Source: Teratosphaeria epicoccoides (taxonomy: Eukaryota > Ascomycota > Dothideomycetes > Mycosphaerellales > Teratosphaeriaceae). From it: a DNA stretch of 64,000 bases. A model generated the notes under the pieces. That model made no database searches, was not told the origin of the DNA, and saw nothing but the letters and a program-made list of their open reading frames with translations. Made by a program: the position numbers and the translations under genes. Location: positions 124,001-188,000 of the forward strand of contig JADDMT010000033.1 of NCBI GenBank assembly GCA_021401465.1, written 5' to 3'. This document shows, in pieces, positions 35,084 through 47,124 of the stretch; within the stretch, counting starts at the first letter, position 1; every line of letters begins with the position of its first letter.

Positions 35084-37410
35084 ATGCCTTCGAAGAAAGA
35101 CAGATAACAGAGGTTATGTTCCGTGTCATCTAGCGGCAGTTTAAATTACGATCTAGCGAATGATTTAGAAGACCTGCTAAGTAACGATGGCGATAGTGTA
35201 GACGACAGCAATAAGGAGATAGCTAACTAGGAGCATAAGGATTTTATAGTGCCTAAAGCCTATACAAAGGTAACTAATGTAAGAAGCTACCCGTATATAG
35301 CGGCTATGCTAACATGCATACAGACAACGACGTACTAGTCACGAAGAGACTAGACGCATAAGCGGTCATCCTTACTACTAAGGCGGAATTAGCCGTACAA
35401 GAGGCCTTGGTCATTATCTCGCGACATGCGACAAGATAGTAGCAAACCTAAGAGTAACAGGGTAAAGACATAGTAGCTAAGCATCTGTCGAGGCTGTTAT
35501 AACAGCCGACCTACTAATCACGGGAGTAACAGCAGCAGTTAAAACTACCGTAATAGCGAGTCTCGTAGCCGCTAGGGCGATAGTAGTAGTTAAAGTCAGT
35601 CTAGGAGCTAGTTAAGTAGCTGTCGAGGCTATAATAGCAGCTAGACTACAAACTCCGACTAAGGATACAACTACTCTAGTAGCGAAGATATACGTAGTAG
35701 CCCTCCTATGCATAAAGACAAGTTAATTAAGCCTTTGCTTGTTAAAGTCTAAGAACTCTCGTAGATAGACGCTTTACAAGGGCGGAAGGGCATTTCTGTG
35801 CTATACCCTACAGCTCCTACTTACTAGCCGAGTTGTAAGCGTATTGTAATAGACTAGTAGCTTGTAGCGCGTAATATGCTAGGGATGAAAGGTCGAGTTA
35901 GCTCGAGGCTAGAGGACGTAGATTTAGATACTATAAGTACCTAAGTAGGTCCTATGAGGAGGTGCTAATGCTAGGGGCGTAGATAAGGCAGAGGTTGCGT
36001 TAGTGTCGTAACAACTACACGAATAGGGTTAGAGAAGCTATACTCGCATAGTCTAGCAAGGTAGACAATAAGCAGGGTTTAAAGGACTAGGCCGCGGACA
36101 TGTTAATAGAAAGCAGATTCGAATGTAAGAACGAAGAAGAGGTAAGGAGAGAAGGCTTAGATGTCGTCGAAAGCGCTAACATGTCACAGGACCGGAGGTT
36201 TCTAAGCCCGCTCGTGATCTTTTGTATGAAGAAGGCGTTCTTCTAGTCTAATTAGAAACTAGCATAGAATCCTTTAGAGTTACGCAAGGTAAACGCTTTC
36301 ATGTTAAACAGCATGTGTGCTACTATCACATACCTACTAGCCTAGATCAGAAATAGCCCTTTAGAGTTCAAGACAAAGGCTAGCAAGACGAGATAGGTTC
36401 TAGTTAGTAGTGTCGATATCGATGATATCTTCGAGAGGAAGAAAAAGTATTAGGAAGAGCTCGATGCTAACAGATAAGAGGTCATCATGGCGACTATCAC
36501 AGCATGTATATTAGGGGGGGAGCACGAAGGCAAGACAGTACTACTAGTGTAGGCAGCCCTAGCTATTAAGAAGGATCGCGGCATGACAGGCTTAGAGAGG
36601 GAATACGAGTACTTGCGGAGGCGAAAGGCGCTACGCGAGAATAGTACGTAGGAGACATCGTCGAGAGGGCCTATGCTAACTTCTACTAGGTCGTACGCAA
36701 TTATTAGGTTAGCATAGTGTTAGCCTGACACGAGGATCAAGCTAGGCCTTAATGTTATTAATAGTAGGCGTTCGCAAGCATGTAGCGGATGTTTAAGCAG
36801 ACACTAACAGAGGGAGCGAGGGCTATAATAGCGAAAGGGCAAATGTTAGTAACTATAGTAGTAAGGCAAGCAATTATGACAGTGACGACTAGCCGATGCA
36901 GGGACTAGAGGAGCTATTAACGCAGGACATACTACACGACAGTGTCATGACAATGAGGTTAGTTTCTTATCTGACATTATAGCCATGATTGCTAACATGT
37001 ACTTGTCTAGTACGAAAGCTACTATAGTCGATAAGCCCTGACCTAGATACATGCAAGATGAAAGGTTAGTAGCCTTGGCGCGTCGTGAGGGCTAGCCATT
37101 GCTAATGAGGCAGAAGTAGTAAGAGGCCTAAGCTACGGAGTAGGCGGTTAATCGTGACTAGTGTAGACAAGCGGTATAGGCAAGGGGACTCATATATTAA
37201 CTGAACTATACTAACAACAGATAAATACTAGCGTAGCTCTAGCGAGAGGCGAAACGCAAAGACTTACTAGAGCGGGCACATAGTAAGTATGATTATTGAC
37301 TCTACATAGCGGCGTAGTTAATGATAATAGCTATAGGACATAAAGCTTAACCGCGAAGAATAAAGACTAAGGCGATAGTAGGAGCTAAGCTTTGCTAGAG
37401 GTAGAGGCAA
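35084..37410 (+). pseudogene. SR-rich unknown protein of PL-left
   Basis: Starts at the ATG at 35084 (MPSKKDR), kept in three copies. Acidic stretch LANDLEDLLSNDGDSVDDSN, then KDFIVPKAYTK and YPYIAAMLTCIQTT. After a frame change comes a Ser/Arg/Asn-rich low-complexity part (about 35470-35640). A helical body follows: NYTNRVREAILA, DMLIESRFECKNEEEVRREG, RRFLSPLVIFCMKKAFF, KVNAFMLNSMCATITYLLA, then KTVLL and EREYEYLRRRKALREN. A late part reads REAKRKDLLERAHSKYDY at about 37245-37298. No known domain seen. Conservation of start and frame across copies argues that it was a real gene before decay. Confidence 0.6.
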
Positions 37411-37519
37411 AAAATGCCAGGTAAGTGTTCTAGTAGTATACTAGCGTTATGCTACTAACATACTACTAGTACTTCGATATTAATAGGAGGTACTAGCGGT
37501 AGTTTAGTAGCTACAGGGT

Positions 37520-37960
37520 ATACATTAGCTAATAGTCGTGATGTAGCATAGCATGCGCTCTACTCGATTAGTGTGACCTTATAAGCAACTAGTCGAACGT
37601 TATAGAGAAGGTAGAGGATGCGCTTAGTAACACTAAGTTAAGGGATAGTCAGTTGTAGTAGCACATGGCATTTACGGACTTAACCTTATTAGAGCAGATT
37701 AAGGGCTATAGCGACAAGGTCTTTAATGATGCAACCTTCAAGAAGCTATAGGAGAGGCGAAATAGTAGCGCTTTAGGAGAGTCGTTAGTAGTAAAGGTAA
37801 GCTAGTAGAACGGAATAGAGGATAAGGGCGAGTAAAAGAGTCATGTGTAAGAGCCGATACAGGATGTGTAGATAGTATGTAGTAGCTATGCATTTGTTAC
37901 TAGCTATACCGATTAAGGTCTTCAGGCGTAAGGCGCAAGTCAGATATAGCAGCTTACTTG
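37520..37960 (+). pseudogene. Small unknown PL gene or last exon
   Basis: Frame reading EKVEDALSNTKLRDSQL, then MAFTDLTLLEQIKGYSDKVF and NDATFKKL, then a polar tail, broken by TAG. The reverse counterpart is at about 42780-42330 in PL-right. Helical and charged, no family recognised. It may be the C-terminal exon of the SR-rich gene, since it has the same strand and lies 110 bp downstream, with a palindrome pair at about 37430-37475 in the gap. Confidence 0.45.
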
Positions 37961-38143
37961 AATTTAAGAGGCGTTATAAAAGCTACGTTTAAGCTGTATA
38001 TGTGTTTAGTGTTAGCAAATCTGCTTGACCTGCGTTATACGTCAGATTTAGTGTCAATAGTAAAAGAGCATAGTGCGACAATAACAAGATTTGTAGTATT
38101 AACTAAAATCATGACGTCTATTACATGCAAATTGTTTTGATTT

Positions 38144-38373
38144 AAGTAGCTTGGCTTGCGTGCCTAAGCTACTTGCTACTAGTATACTACTAGGAGTAAG
38201 TTACTTACTAATAGCACTCTTGTACTCTAAGCTACTCGCGTCCGCGACACGAGTAGCTTAGGAGAGGCCGAGTTTCTCGGGGGTACATACAAGTAGGCTA
38301 AGTCAGACAAGTAGGTAAGTAAGCTAAGTAACACAAGTTACTTAGTCTACTTAGGGCCTTGATTTTCGTGACA
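38144..38373. repeat. Inner terminal region of PL-left with subterminal repeats
   Basis: Words of the type AAGTAGCTTAG, AAGCTACTTG, AAGTAGGCTAAGT and AAGTAACACAAGTTACTT are repeated in both orientations, ending in CTACTTAGGGCC and the terminal GACA at 38373. One palindrome CTACTAGTATACTACTAG lies near 38175. The mirror image opens PL-right (41923-42150). The layout matches subterminal transposase-binding arrays in EnSpm/CACTA-like elements; binding is inferred. Confidence 0.75.
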
Positions 38374-40973
38374 TACAGATACCCTTTAGTTATCTATAAT
38401 GACTCCTTCTATAGAGACAATGTATCTAAGGAACTTAATCCTATCTGTTAGGAATGAGTACTTCTTTAGGTTTGCATACAGAGCGAACTTGCGGAGCTAT
38501 TCGAGTACTATCCTTAGATGCCGAATATGCTCCTCCTTCGAGTCGGAGTAGACTAGTATATCGTCTAAATATACTACGTAGCAGGTGTTAACGAGGCTAG
38601 CTAGGGCCTAGTTAATATACGCTTAGAATGTCCCTAGTATGTTAGTTAAGCTAAATAGTATCACTATATACTCGAAGTGTCTATACTACGTTCGGAACGT
38701 AGTCTTCTAGTTGTCGCCCTTTCAGATCAGTATCTAGTAGTAGGCGTCCTTCAAGTCGATAGACAAGAAGATAGCAGCGTGACTAAGGCAGTCAAGCGTC
38801 TCGCTAATAAGTAGTAGGGGGCAACAGTTCTTCTAAGTTACTACGTTAAGGCCCCTATAGTTAACGTATAGGCGGAGCGTGTTATCCTTCTTCAGGACAA
38901 ACATAACTAACGCTCTAGCCTCGCTGTCGCTTCGTCGGATCCACGCATTTCTTTACGCCTTGTAGAGGTAGTCTTAAAGTGTTTCGAGCTACGATTCTGA
39001 CATAGGGTAAAGAGGTCGATACAGAGGATTGTAACCCTCCTTAAGGTTAATCGTATGTCCTGCGTCTAGGGCCTAGGCATAGGCCGTAGCCTCTACGTCG
39101 AAAATATCGGCGTATTCCTCTAACTTAGGCAGAAGGGTAACGTCTTCCTTAACGTTCTGTATGTAGACTACATACCCGCATTAGACCTTCTTCATGTCCC
39201 TGTAGAAGCTATGTACATCATGTATCCTTACTACAGGAACTTTGCCTATAGAGCTATAGAACTAATTGTTAGTAGCTCTATTAACAACGACTCCCTGCTT
39301 GTAGCGCTAAGGGCGGCTGAGCAGGAGCTCCTTATTAGGAACGTCTTTAGCGTAGAAGACTTCGTTAGTCTTACGTACTTCTCCTAAGGAGTCCGCGAGT
39401 TAGAGGCGCATGTTGTACACGCCTCGAGCCGCTACGCCTTCGCCTTAAAAGGACTTCATGGTAGGCAGCAGGGCTCCTAGGATCGGCTTTAAACCGAGCT
39501 ATACGATTACCTACTAGGGTATCACATTAACCTCCGCAAGGTTGTCTAACAAATAGTCTACTAGCTTAAGCGAGCTATTAACTCGGACCGTACTAGATAG
39601 GCGCTAGGCAGGCCATGAGTCTACACTATTAGTAACAGATAGCTTAGATACCCGCGGTAGCTATTCGGTTGTCTTAGGCTTGTCCTTCTTTCGCCTCCCC
39701 TCTAGGGAGGTTTTAGACACCTTGCTTACCTTCTTCCTATTACTTCGTTTAGGATAGTAAGCTGCCTAGTAGTCCCTCGCTCTACAGATGTAGCAGCTAC
39801 TCGGAGGCTTCTCGCTACTATCTTTTAGCTCGGAGGGCTTACTCCTCCTAAATAAACTACTGCGTTAGGTATGACCCCTAGGGCGCTTGTAATAGCGGCC
39901 CTTTAGTAGGTCCTTAGGGCTTAGACGCTTGTTGTCCTTACTGCCCGACTTTCTATTTCGCTTCAAGGTAATCTCTATACGTGTTGTAAGGGACACGAGG
40001 TCTTGCCGAGTTGTCGGAAGTTCATGAAAAGTCATGATTGTATTCTGAAGATTGTCATCAAGTTTAACAAGTAAGTACTACACGCGTTACATCTTAGTAT
40101 AGGGTAGCATCTGTCTCTTAAGTGTAGCGAGGTAGGTAGCAAAGCTAGAGGTTGTTTGTCCCTTCCTCTACTTAGCCTTCTTATACTCGACATACATAGT
40201 AAGGGCATAGTTCCCTGGATCCTCGACCTAGTTGACATAGAACTAGCAAAAGTCTGCCTATGTATATGTTCTGTTGTAGACTCGCATAAGGTTATACTGC
40301 TTATGCTAATTATTACGAGGTTCCTTATCCTCTTTAAGCTACATTATACTAAAGGCGACTCGTTTGCCCTCTATAGAATATCCGCGTAGGTTAAGCATAA
40401 ACACTACCTTATACGCCTACAAGAAAGTTCGAGCCTCCTTTAAGGTGTCTCCATTAAACGGCTTCAGGTTACGTGCTTTACGACTACCTCCTAGTTAGCC
40501 TACTATGGCCCCGAATTTATGCACTAGATTCGTAGGCACACGCGGAGAGTCTGCGCCTACTAGGGAGTTATTTGTCTTTGCGGGTCCCTAGCGTAAAATC
40601 CCGCTAGATTTCTTTGTCCGCTAGTTTATTAGTACTACTTATAGCGACGTCCTTGTCGTCCTCGCCGTTGTCGCTACTAGAAGGGGTACGGCTCTAGGTC
40701 TAGTTCGCAAGGCGGTTCGCGACCTAATTAATAATCATGGCTACAAGGACTAGGTTAATAGTTAGGGTTAGCTGCGGTCCCTGTGTAGGGGGTCTATTAC
40801 CTTGTCTACTACGTAATTAGCCTCTAGCAGAATTGTCGCTTAATATAGTGTCACTTGTAGGGGGTACTTCTGCAGGCTAGTTACTTAGGCTAGCTTCGCT
40901 ATCGCAGGCGCTTAGGATAGCACTCGCTACGCGTTAGTTGTAAGTTCGTAGTACTCTAGACATATTGTAGTAT
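38374..40973 (-). pseudogene. Ty3/gypsy gag-pol 5' part (Gypsy-4, minus copy)
   Basis: Gag starts at the ATG complementary to 40971-40973 (MSRVLRTYN). A zinc knuckle at about 39800-39755 reads CYICRARDY then stop and AAYY (His and Cys changed to Tyr). The protease region follows at about 39600-39450, then RT with KKDNTLRLYVNYRG near 38900-38850 and the catalytic box YLDDILVYSD at about 38575-38545, intact here although the plus copy has Asn. The frame stops at 38373 inside RT, where PL-left is inserted. The rest of this copy is not found on the other side of PL-left. Confidence 0.9.
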
Positions 40974-41922
40974 TCTCTACTAGACTGCAAAGCAGGGGGG
41001 AGAAAGCAGAACTAATATAGATATATATGCTATATAATATGAAAATATCTCGTAGTATGACAGAGTAATCCGACCTTTTAATAGGTACAAGACAGCGCTG
41101 CTTTCTGCTTATTGCAGAGGTAGCGCTAGAGGTACTTATAACCCCTAACGCCCCTTAATTAGGGAAAGCATGTCTGAGCCTATTCCTGCAGGGGTATCGT
41201 AGGGTTAGCGACATAGGGGCATCCTACGTCAACTATTAATCCTACTTAGACGACATATGAGCTAACGTATGTACGAAGGACCCCCTTACTATGTGTAGTA
41301 GAGTTACTATATGCTAAGGGTAGACATTAGAACCTATGCGGCTCTAATAGCCCCCTAGTATTAACCGTATCATATAAGCACCTCTAGCGCTACCTCTGCA
41401 ATAAGCAGAAAGCAGCGCTATCTTATACCTTTTAAAAGATCAGATTACTCTGTTATACTACAAGATATTTTCATATTATATAGCATACATTTATATTAGT
41501 TCTACTTTCCCCTTCCTACTTTGCAGTCTACTAGAGAATACTACAATATGTCTAGAGTACTACAAACTAGTAACTAGCGCGTAGTAAGCGCTATCCTAAG
41601 CGCCCCTGATAGTAAAGCTAGCCTAGGTAACTAGCCTGTAGGAGTACCCCCTACGAGCGACACTGCATTTAACCACGGTTCTACTAGAGGCTAATTACGT
41701 AGCAGACAAGGTAATAGATTACCTGTATAGGGACTACAGCTAACCCCGACTATTAACCTTGCCCTTAGAGCTATGATTATCGACTAGGTTACAAACTACC
41801 TTGTAAACTAGAGCTAAAGCCGTACTCCTTCTAGTAGCAACAATAGCGAGGACAACGAAGACGTCGCTATAAGTAGTACTAATAAACTAGCGGATAAGGA
41901 AATATAGCAAGATTTTATGCTC
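40591..41922. repeat. Inverted repeat: two Gypsy-4 5' ends head to head
   Basis: Arms 40591-41140 and 41373-41922 are reverse complements with scattered transitions; the spacer is 41141-41372. Each arm holds the start of Gypsy-4 gag and about 400 bp of upstream sequence, which probably includes 5' LTR sequence. The arm ends nearest the centre read GGTAGCGCTAGAGGTACTTATA and its complement. The spacer itself shows no gene. The right arm ends only because PL-right is inserted at 41923. Confidence 0.88.
41548..41922 (+). pseudogene. Gypsy-4 gag, 5' fragment (plus copy)
   Basis: Mirror copy of the gag start: ATG at 41548-41550 followed by SRVLQTSN-like residues. It is interrupted at 41922 by PL-right and resumes at 57279 on the same strand with the sequence expected next (compare 40590-40480 reversed). 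So 41548-41922 plus 57279 onward is one gag-pol split by a 15.4-kb insertion. Confidence 0.88.
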
Positions 41923-42150
41923 TGTCTTAAGAATCAAGGCCCTAAGTAGACTAAGTAACTTGTGTTACTTAGCTTACTTACCTACTTGTCTGACTTAGCC
42001 TGCTAGTATGTACCCCTAAGAAACTCGGCCTCTCCTAAGCTACTTGTGTTACGGACGCGAGTAGCTTAGAGTACAAGAGTGCTACTAGTAAGTAACTTAC
42101 TACTAGTAGTATACTAGCGGCAAGTAGCTCAGGCATGCGAGCCAAGCTAC
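41923..42150. repeat. Inner terminal region of PL-right with subterminal repeats
   Basis: Mirror of 38144-38373: terminal TGTC, CCCTAAGTAGACTAAG, then AGTTACTT/AAGTAACT and CTACTTG words, with a palindrome CTAGTAGTATACTAG near 42105. Sequence identity with the PL-left end is high. Confidence 0.75.
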
Positions 42151-42329
42151 TTAAATCAAAACAATTTGCATGTAATAGACGTTAAATTCATGATTTTAGT
42201 TTATACTATAAATCCTGTTATTATTGCACTGTGCTCTTTTACTATTAACACTAAATCTAACGTATAACGCGAATTAAGCAGATTTGCTAACACTAAACAC
42301 ATATATAGCTTAAATGCAGCTCTTACGAT

Positions 42330-42780
42330 GCCTCTTGAATTCAAGCAAGCTGCTATATCTGACTTGCGCCTTACGCCTAAAGACCTTAATTAGTATAGCT
42401 AGTAACAAATGCATAGCTACTACATACTATCTACACATCCTGTATTAGCCCTTACACATGACTCTTCTCCTTGCCCTTATCCTCTATTCCGTTCTACTAG
42501 CTTACCTTTACTACTACTAACTTCTCCTAAAGCGCTACTATTTCGCCTCTCCTGTAGCTCTCTAAAGGTCGTATCATTAAAGACCTTGTTACTATAGCCC
42601 TTTATCTGCTCTAATAGGGTCGAAACTATGAATGTAGTATGCTACTATAACTGACTATCCCTTAACTTAGAGTCGCTAAGCGTATCCTCTACCTTCTCTA
42701 TAACGTTTAACTAGTTGCTTATAAGATCACACTAATCGAGCAGAGCGCATGCTATACAACATCACGATCGTTAGCTAATG
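42330..42780 (-). pseudogene. Small unknown PL gene or last exon, PL-right
   Basis: Reverse counterpart of 37520-37960. The plus-strand frame 42409-42597 is only the antisense of it. Same charged, helical character, broken by stops. No family recognised. Confidence 0.4.
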
Positions 42781-42899
42781 TATACCCCGTAGCTACTAAA
42801 CTACTACTAGTACCTCCTATTAATATCAAAGTACTAGTAGTATGTTAGTAGCATAACGCTAGTATACTACTAGCACACTTAGCTAGCATTTTTTGCCTC

Positions 42900-45219
42900 T
42901 GCCTCTAGCAAAGCTTGGCTCCTACTATCGCCTTAGTCTTTGTCCTTCGCGGTTAAGCTTCATGTCCTATAGCTATTATCATTAACTACGCCGCTATGTA
43001 GAGTTAATAATTATACGTACTATGTGCCTACTCTAGTAAGTCTTTGCGTTTCGCCTCTTGCTAGAGCTACGCTAGTGTTTATCTGTTATTAGTATAGTTT
43101 AGTTAATACATAAGTCCTCTTGCCTATACCGCTTGTCTATACTAGTCACAATTAACTGCCTACACCGTAGCTTAGGCCTCTCGCTACTTCCGCCTCGTTA
43201 GCGATAGCTAGCCCTTATGACGCGCTAAGGCTACTAACCTTTTATCTTGCGTATGTCTAGGTCGGGGCTTATTAACTACAGTAGCTTTTGTACTAGACAA
43301 GTACATGTTAGTAATCATAGCCATGATGTTAGACAAGAAACTAACCTTGTTGTCATAACACTGTTATGTAGTGTGTCCTGCGACAATGGCTCCTCTAGTC
43401 CCTACACTAGCTAGTCGTTACTGTCATAATCGCTTGCCTTACTACCATAGTTACTAACATTTGCCCTTTCGCCATTATAGCCCTTACTCCCTCTGTTAGT
43501 GTCCGCTTAAACATCCGCTACATGCTTGCGAACGCCTACTATTAATGACATTAAGGCCTAGCTTGATCCTCGTGTTAGGCTGACACTACGCTAACTTAAT
43601 AATTACGTACGACCTAGTAGAAGTTAGTATAGGCTCTCTTAACAATGTCTCCTACGTACTATTCTTGCGTAGCGCCTTTTACCTCTACAAGTCCTTGTAT
43701 TCCCTCTCTAAGCCTGTCATGCTACGATCCTTCTTGATAGCTAGCGCTACCTACTCTAGTAGTGCTATCTTGCCTTTATCCTCCCCCCCTAATATACGTG
43801 CTATAATAGTCGCTATAATAACCTCCTATCTGTTAGCATCGAGCTCTTCCTAATACTTCTTCTTCCTCTTAAAGATATCATCAATATTGACACTACTAAC
43901 TAGAACCTATCTCGTCTTGCTAGCCTTCGTCTTAAACTCCGAAGGGCCATTTCTGATCTAGGCTAGTAGGTATGTAATAGTAGCATACACACTATTTAAC
44001 ATGAAAGCGTTTACCTTGCGTAACTCTAAAGGTTTCTATGCTAGTTTCTAATTAAACTAGAAGAACGCCTTCTTCATATAAAAGATCACGAGCAGGCTTA
44101 GAAACCTCTAGTCCTGTGACATCTTAGCGCTTTCGACAACATCTAAGCCTTCTCTCCCTACCTCTTCTTCGTTCTCGCATTCGAATCTGCTTTCTATTAA
44201 CATGTCCGCAGCCTAGTCCTTTAAACCCTACTTATTATCTACCTTACTAGACTATGCGAGTATAGCTTCTCTAACCCTATTCGTGTAGTTATTATGACAC
44301 TAACGTAACCTCTGCTATATCTACGCCCCTAATATTAGCACCTCCTCATAGGACCTACGTAGGTACTTATAGTATCTAAATCTACGTTGTCTAGCCTCAA
44401 GCTAACTCGACCTTTCATCCCTAGCATATTACGCGCTACAAGCTACTAATCTATTACAATATGCTTATAACTCGGCTAGTAAGTAGGAGCTATAGGGTAT
44501 AGTATAGAAATGCCCTTCTGCCCTAATAAAGCGTCTATCTACGAGAGTTCTTAGACTTTAACAAGCAAAGGCTCGATAAACTTGTCTTTATGCACAGGAG
44601 GGCTACTACGTATATCTTCGCTGCTAGAGTAGTCGTATCCTTAGTCGGAGTTTGTAGTCTAGCTACTATTATAGCCTCGACAGCTACTTGACTAGCTCCT
44701 AGACTAACTTTAACTACTACTATTACCCTAGCGGCTACGAGACTCGCTGTTACGGTAGTTTTGACTACTACTGTTACTCCTGTAATTATTAGGTCAGCTA
44801 TTGTAATAGCCTTGACAGATGCTTAGCTACTATGTCTTTACCCTGTTACTCTTAGGTTTGCTACTATCTCATTACGTGTCGCAAGACAATAACCGAGGCT
44901 TCTTGTACGGCTGATTCTGCCTTAGTAGTAAGGATGACCGCTAATACGTCTAGTCTCTTTGTGACTAGTACGTTGTCGTCTATATGAATGTTAGCATAGC
45001 CGCTATATGCGGGTAGCTTCTTATATTAGTTGCCTTCATGTAGGCTTTAGGCACTATAAAATCCTTATGCTCCTAGTTAGCTATCTCCTTGTTACTATCG
45101 TCTACACTATCGCCATCGTTGCTTAGTAGGTCTTCTAAATCATTCGCTAGATCGTAATTTGAACTGCCGCTAGATGACACAGAACGTGACTTCTGTTGTC
45201 TGTCTTTCTTCAAAGGCAT
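42900..45219 (-). pseudogene. SR-rich unknown protein of PL-right
   Basis: Counterpart of 35084-37410. The start ATG is complementary to 45217-45219 (reads MPLKKDRQQ here; the second codon pair differs slightly from the other copies). The acidic stretch, the Ser/Arg-rich part (about 44850-44640) and the helical body follow in the same order. The plus-strand frame 43665-43853 is antisense noise. Stops are mainly TAG. Confidence 0.58.
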
Positions 45220-47124
45220 GATTAAAGAAGGACGCGACTTAAAGGAATAGCAGAGAACAGAGCGCGGTATATCCTTCTTAGTTATATAGGTCTAGTAGCA
45301 TGTTAGTAAAGGATAATATCTATAGCATGTAAATATGCACATACTATAAGTTACTGTCTAATGTAGCTACGTGGCATCTATTAATATAGAAGAAAGAGAG
45401 GACGCGATGTTTATAGTATCTTGTAATGCATAAGCATTATCTAAATTTAGCTACCCCTAAAACTACGCTTCCCTATTAGCCGGCGGTACTTTAAGCTTGC
45501 TAGTAGTATGGTATTAAAATACCGCTAGTAGAACTAGCCTTGGTTAGCATTGATTCTTCATTAATAGCTAGTATAGGTACTACGAAACATCCGCGCTATA
45601 TAGTATGTCTGCCTATATGACATAGCTAGACTACTACTACTACGAAGCGCCTGCTAAAAGCACTAGTCGCGTGCAAAACACATTGATAGGTATACTAGCA
45701 TTCTACGCGATCTATATACTAAAAGCCAAGTTGACAGTCCTTAGTCGATATACTAGACATAAGTAGTAGTATACCTATTAAGAGCCTACCCTATTCTCTA
45801 GTCTCTACCTGACGATCCTATACCCTATATACACTGTTAGTAGTCTCCGAGAGTGATGTAGACAATCCCTTAGGCTAGCTAATACCTTTCCCTAGCCGTA
45901 GCATCTTAGACATTAACTAGTGTAAGATCTGTGTACAAGACTATCTTCTTGATTAATAGGACTAGTATAACGACTGTCTACGTCGATATCGACATAGGCA
46001 CGCCGACCTCATCTCTACTAACAGCGAGTCGAGCCCTATACACACACTCCGACCTGTGGCAGTTAAAGCGCCCGCATGTGCTTGCGCGCCTATAGATGTA
46101 TACACGTATTCCCCTGTCAAGACAGAGCCCGAAAGTGTAGTCGAAGTAGGCACGCCTATAGTCTATGTCACAGAGTTCTAACATCTTGCTTTAAGATTAC
46201 TTACGCTAGAAGGTCTAGTGACGAGCCTGCGCGCTTATAATTCGGCACCTAGTAGAGGGTAACTATAAGATATAAGCCTAAGTAGTGTTACATTAGAGGT
46301 AGTTACTCTATAGTAGATCCTACGTATATAGTAGTAAGATTCGTTCTACATGCGAGAGAATATCCTGTACGTATTATTCTAAAGGCCTTTAAGCCGCGTT
46401 TAAACTATAACAGCCATACTACTTTCGTGTTAACCCTAGGTAATTGTTAACTTCTAGACTGTCCGCTACTAATAGTTTGACGATATCTTGTATAGTAGAT
46501 GCTAAAAACTAACCTTACCTGCTCGTGTCTATAACGCCTCTACTATCGCTAGGAATTTAAGTTGCAATTCCCTACTACTACTAAAGAAGGCGCTTGTTTC
46601 CTAGAACATGCGCTCCTTTGCTGCTATCGACTACGCAACTCGGCCAAGTAGGCTAGGCTGCTCTATCTGTTCTTCTAACGTAGCGTACAGGCGTAGGTAA
46701 TTATCATGTTAAAGTATAAGGCCCGCTTCGATCGTGCCTATACTCTACTAGTATAGCGCCTTAGGTTTGTAAATTATGCCGCGCTAGGTCTTAGAGGTTC
46801 TTGTCGAGGAAACACGTACACTTATCGTTCGGGCTATGCCTATATCGTGTCTGTTTAAATTACAGATGTCAGGATTACTCGAAACACGCGTTTTTATACT
46901 CGTTAGTCCCTTGGCTAACTTTAGATAAAAGATGTAGCAGACCCTTCCGCGCTTTTCGTACCTTATTGCTATAGCTGTAGCCGTTGTATATGCGACGCCG
47001 TATTGTCTATCTTCTAGTCCGCTATAATACTATCTATAGCAGGCATAATCTAGACGCTAGGGTCCTAATGATTATAGTACTTAAGACACGCATATAGGAA
47101 TAGGATACTCGAGCCTATACACGC
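45220..47124. other. PL-right segment: upstream region, unassigned block and deletion join
   Basis: 45220-46305 mirrors 35083-34014; 46310-46720 mirrors the conserved block 33524-33110 and lacks the solo LTR; 46720-47129 mirrors 33110-32700. At 47129/47130 the sequence jumps to the equivalent of 27774, marking the 4.9-kb deletion. Overlapping minus-strand frames at 45962-46184 are the only open reading here and have no recognised family. Confidence 0.55.

Larger units (their letters stand above)
16674..38373. mobile_element. PL-left: giant Plavaka-type DNA element, 21.7 kb
   Basis: Large DNA element defined by comparison with its inverted second copy at 41923-57278. The inner end (minus strand, 38373 inward) reads TGTCACGAAAATCAAGGCCC followed by TAAGTAG. 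The outer end at about 16674-16698 reads TCTCGAAAACC then CCCTAAGTAG and is slightly damaged. Gene order from the outer end: MYND protein (-), unknown (+), 2EXR-like (+), hairpin, minisatellite, Plavaka transposase (-), SNF2-type ATPase (-), unknown (-), conserved block with a solo LTR, SR-rich unknown (+), small unknown (+). The transposase family is known to move EnSpm/CACTA-like elements. That all these genes travel together is inferred from their shared order in both copies. The inner flank is Gypsy-4 RT; the outer flank is PL copy A. Confidence 0.85.

Noticed and set aside
16674..38373. Starship-type giant element
   Set aside because: No tyrosine recombinase with DUF3435 character was seen; terminal repeats and a Plavaka transposase fit an EnSpm/CACTA-like element instead.
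40032..40389. Overlapping open frames on both strands (40032-40238 minus, 40156-40389 plus)
   Set aside because: The Gypsy-4 gag is the minus-strand reading in another frame; neither of these frames shows a family.
42409..42597. 62-codon plus-strand open frame (MHSYYILSTHPVL...)
   Set aside because: It is antisense to the small PL gene whose sense frame is seen at 37520-37960 in the other copy; low-complexity Leu/Ser content, no family.
43665..43853. 62-codon plus-strand open frame
   Set aside because: Antisense of the SR-rich PL gene on the minus strand; not conserved as an open frame in the other copies.
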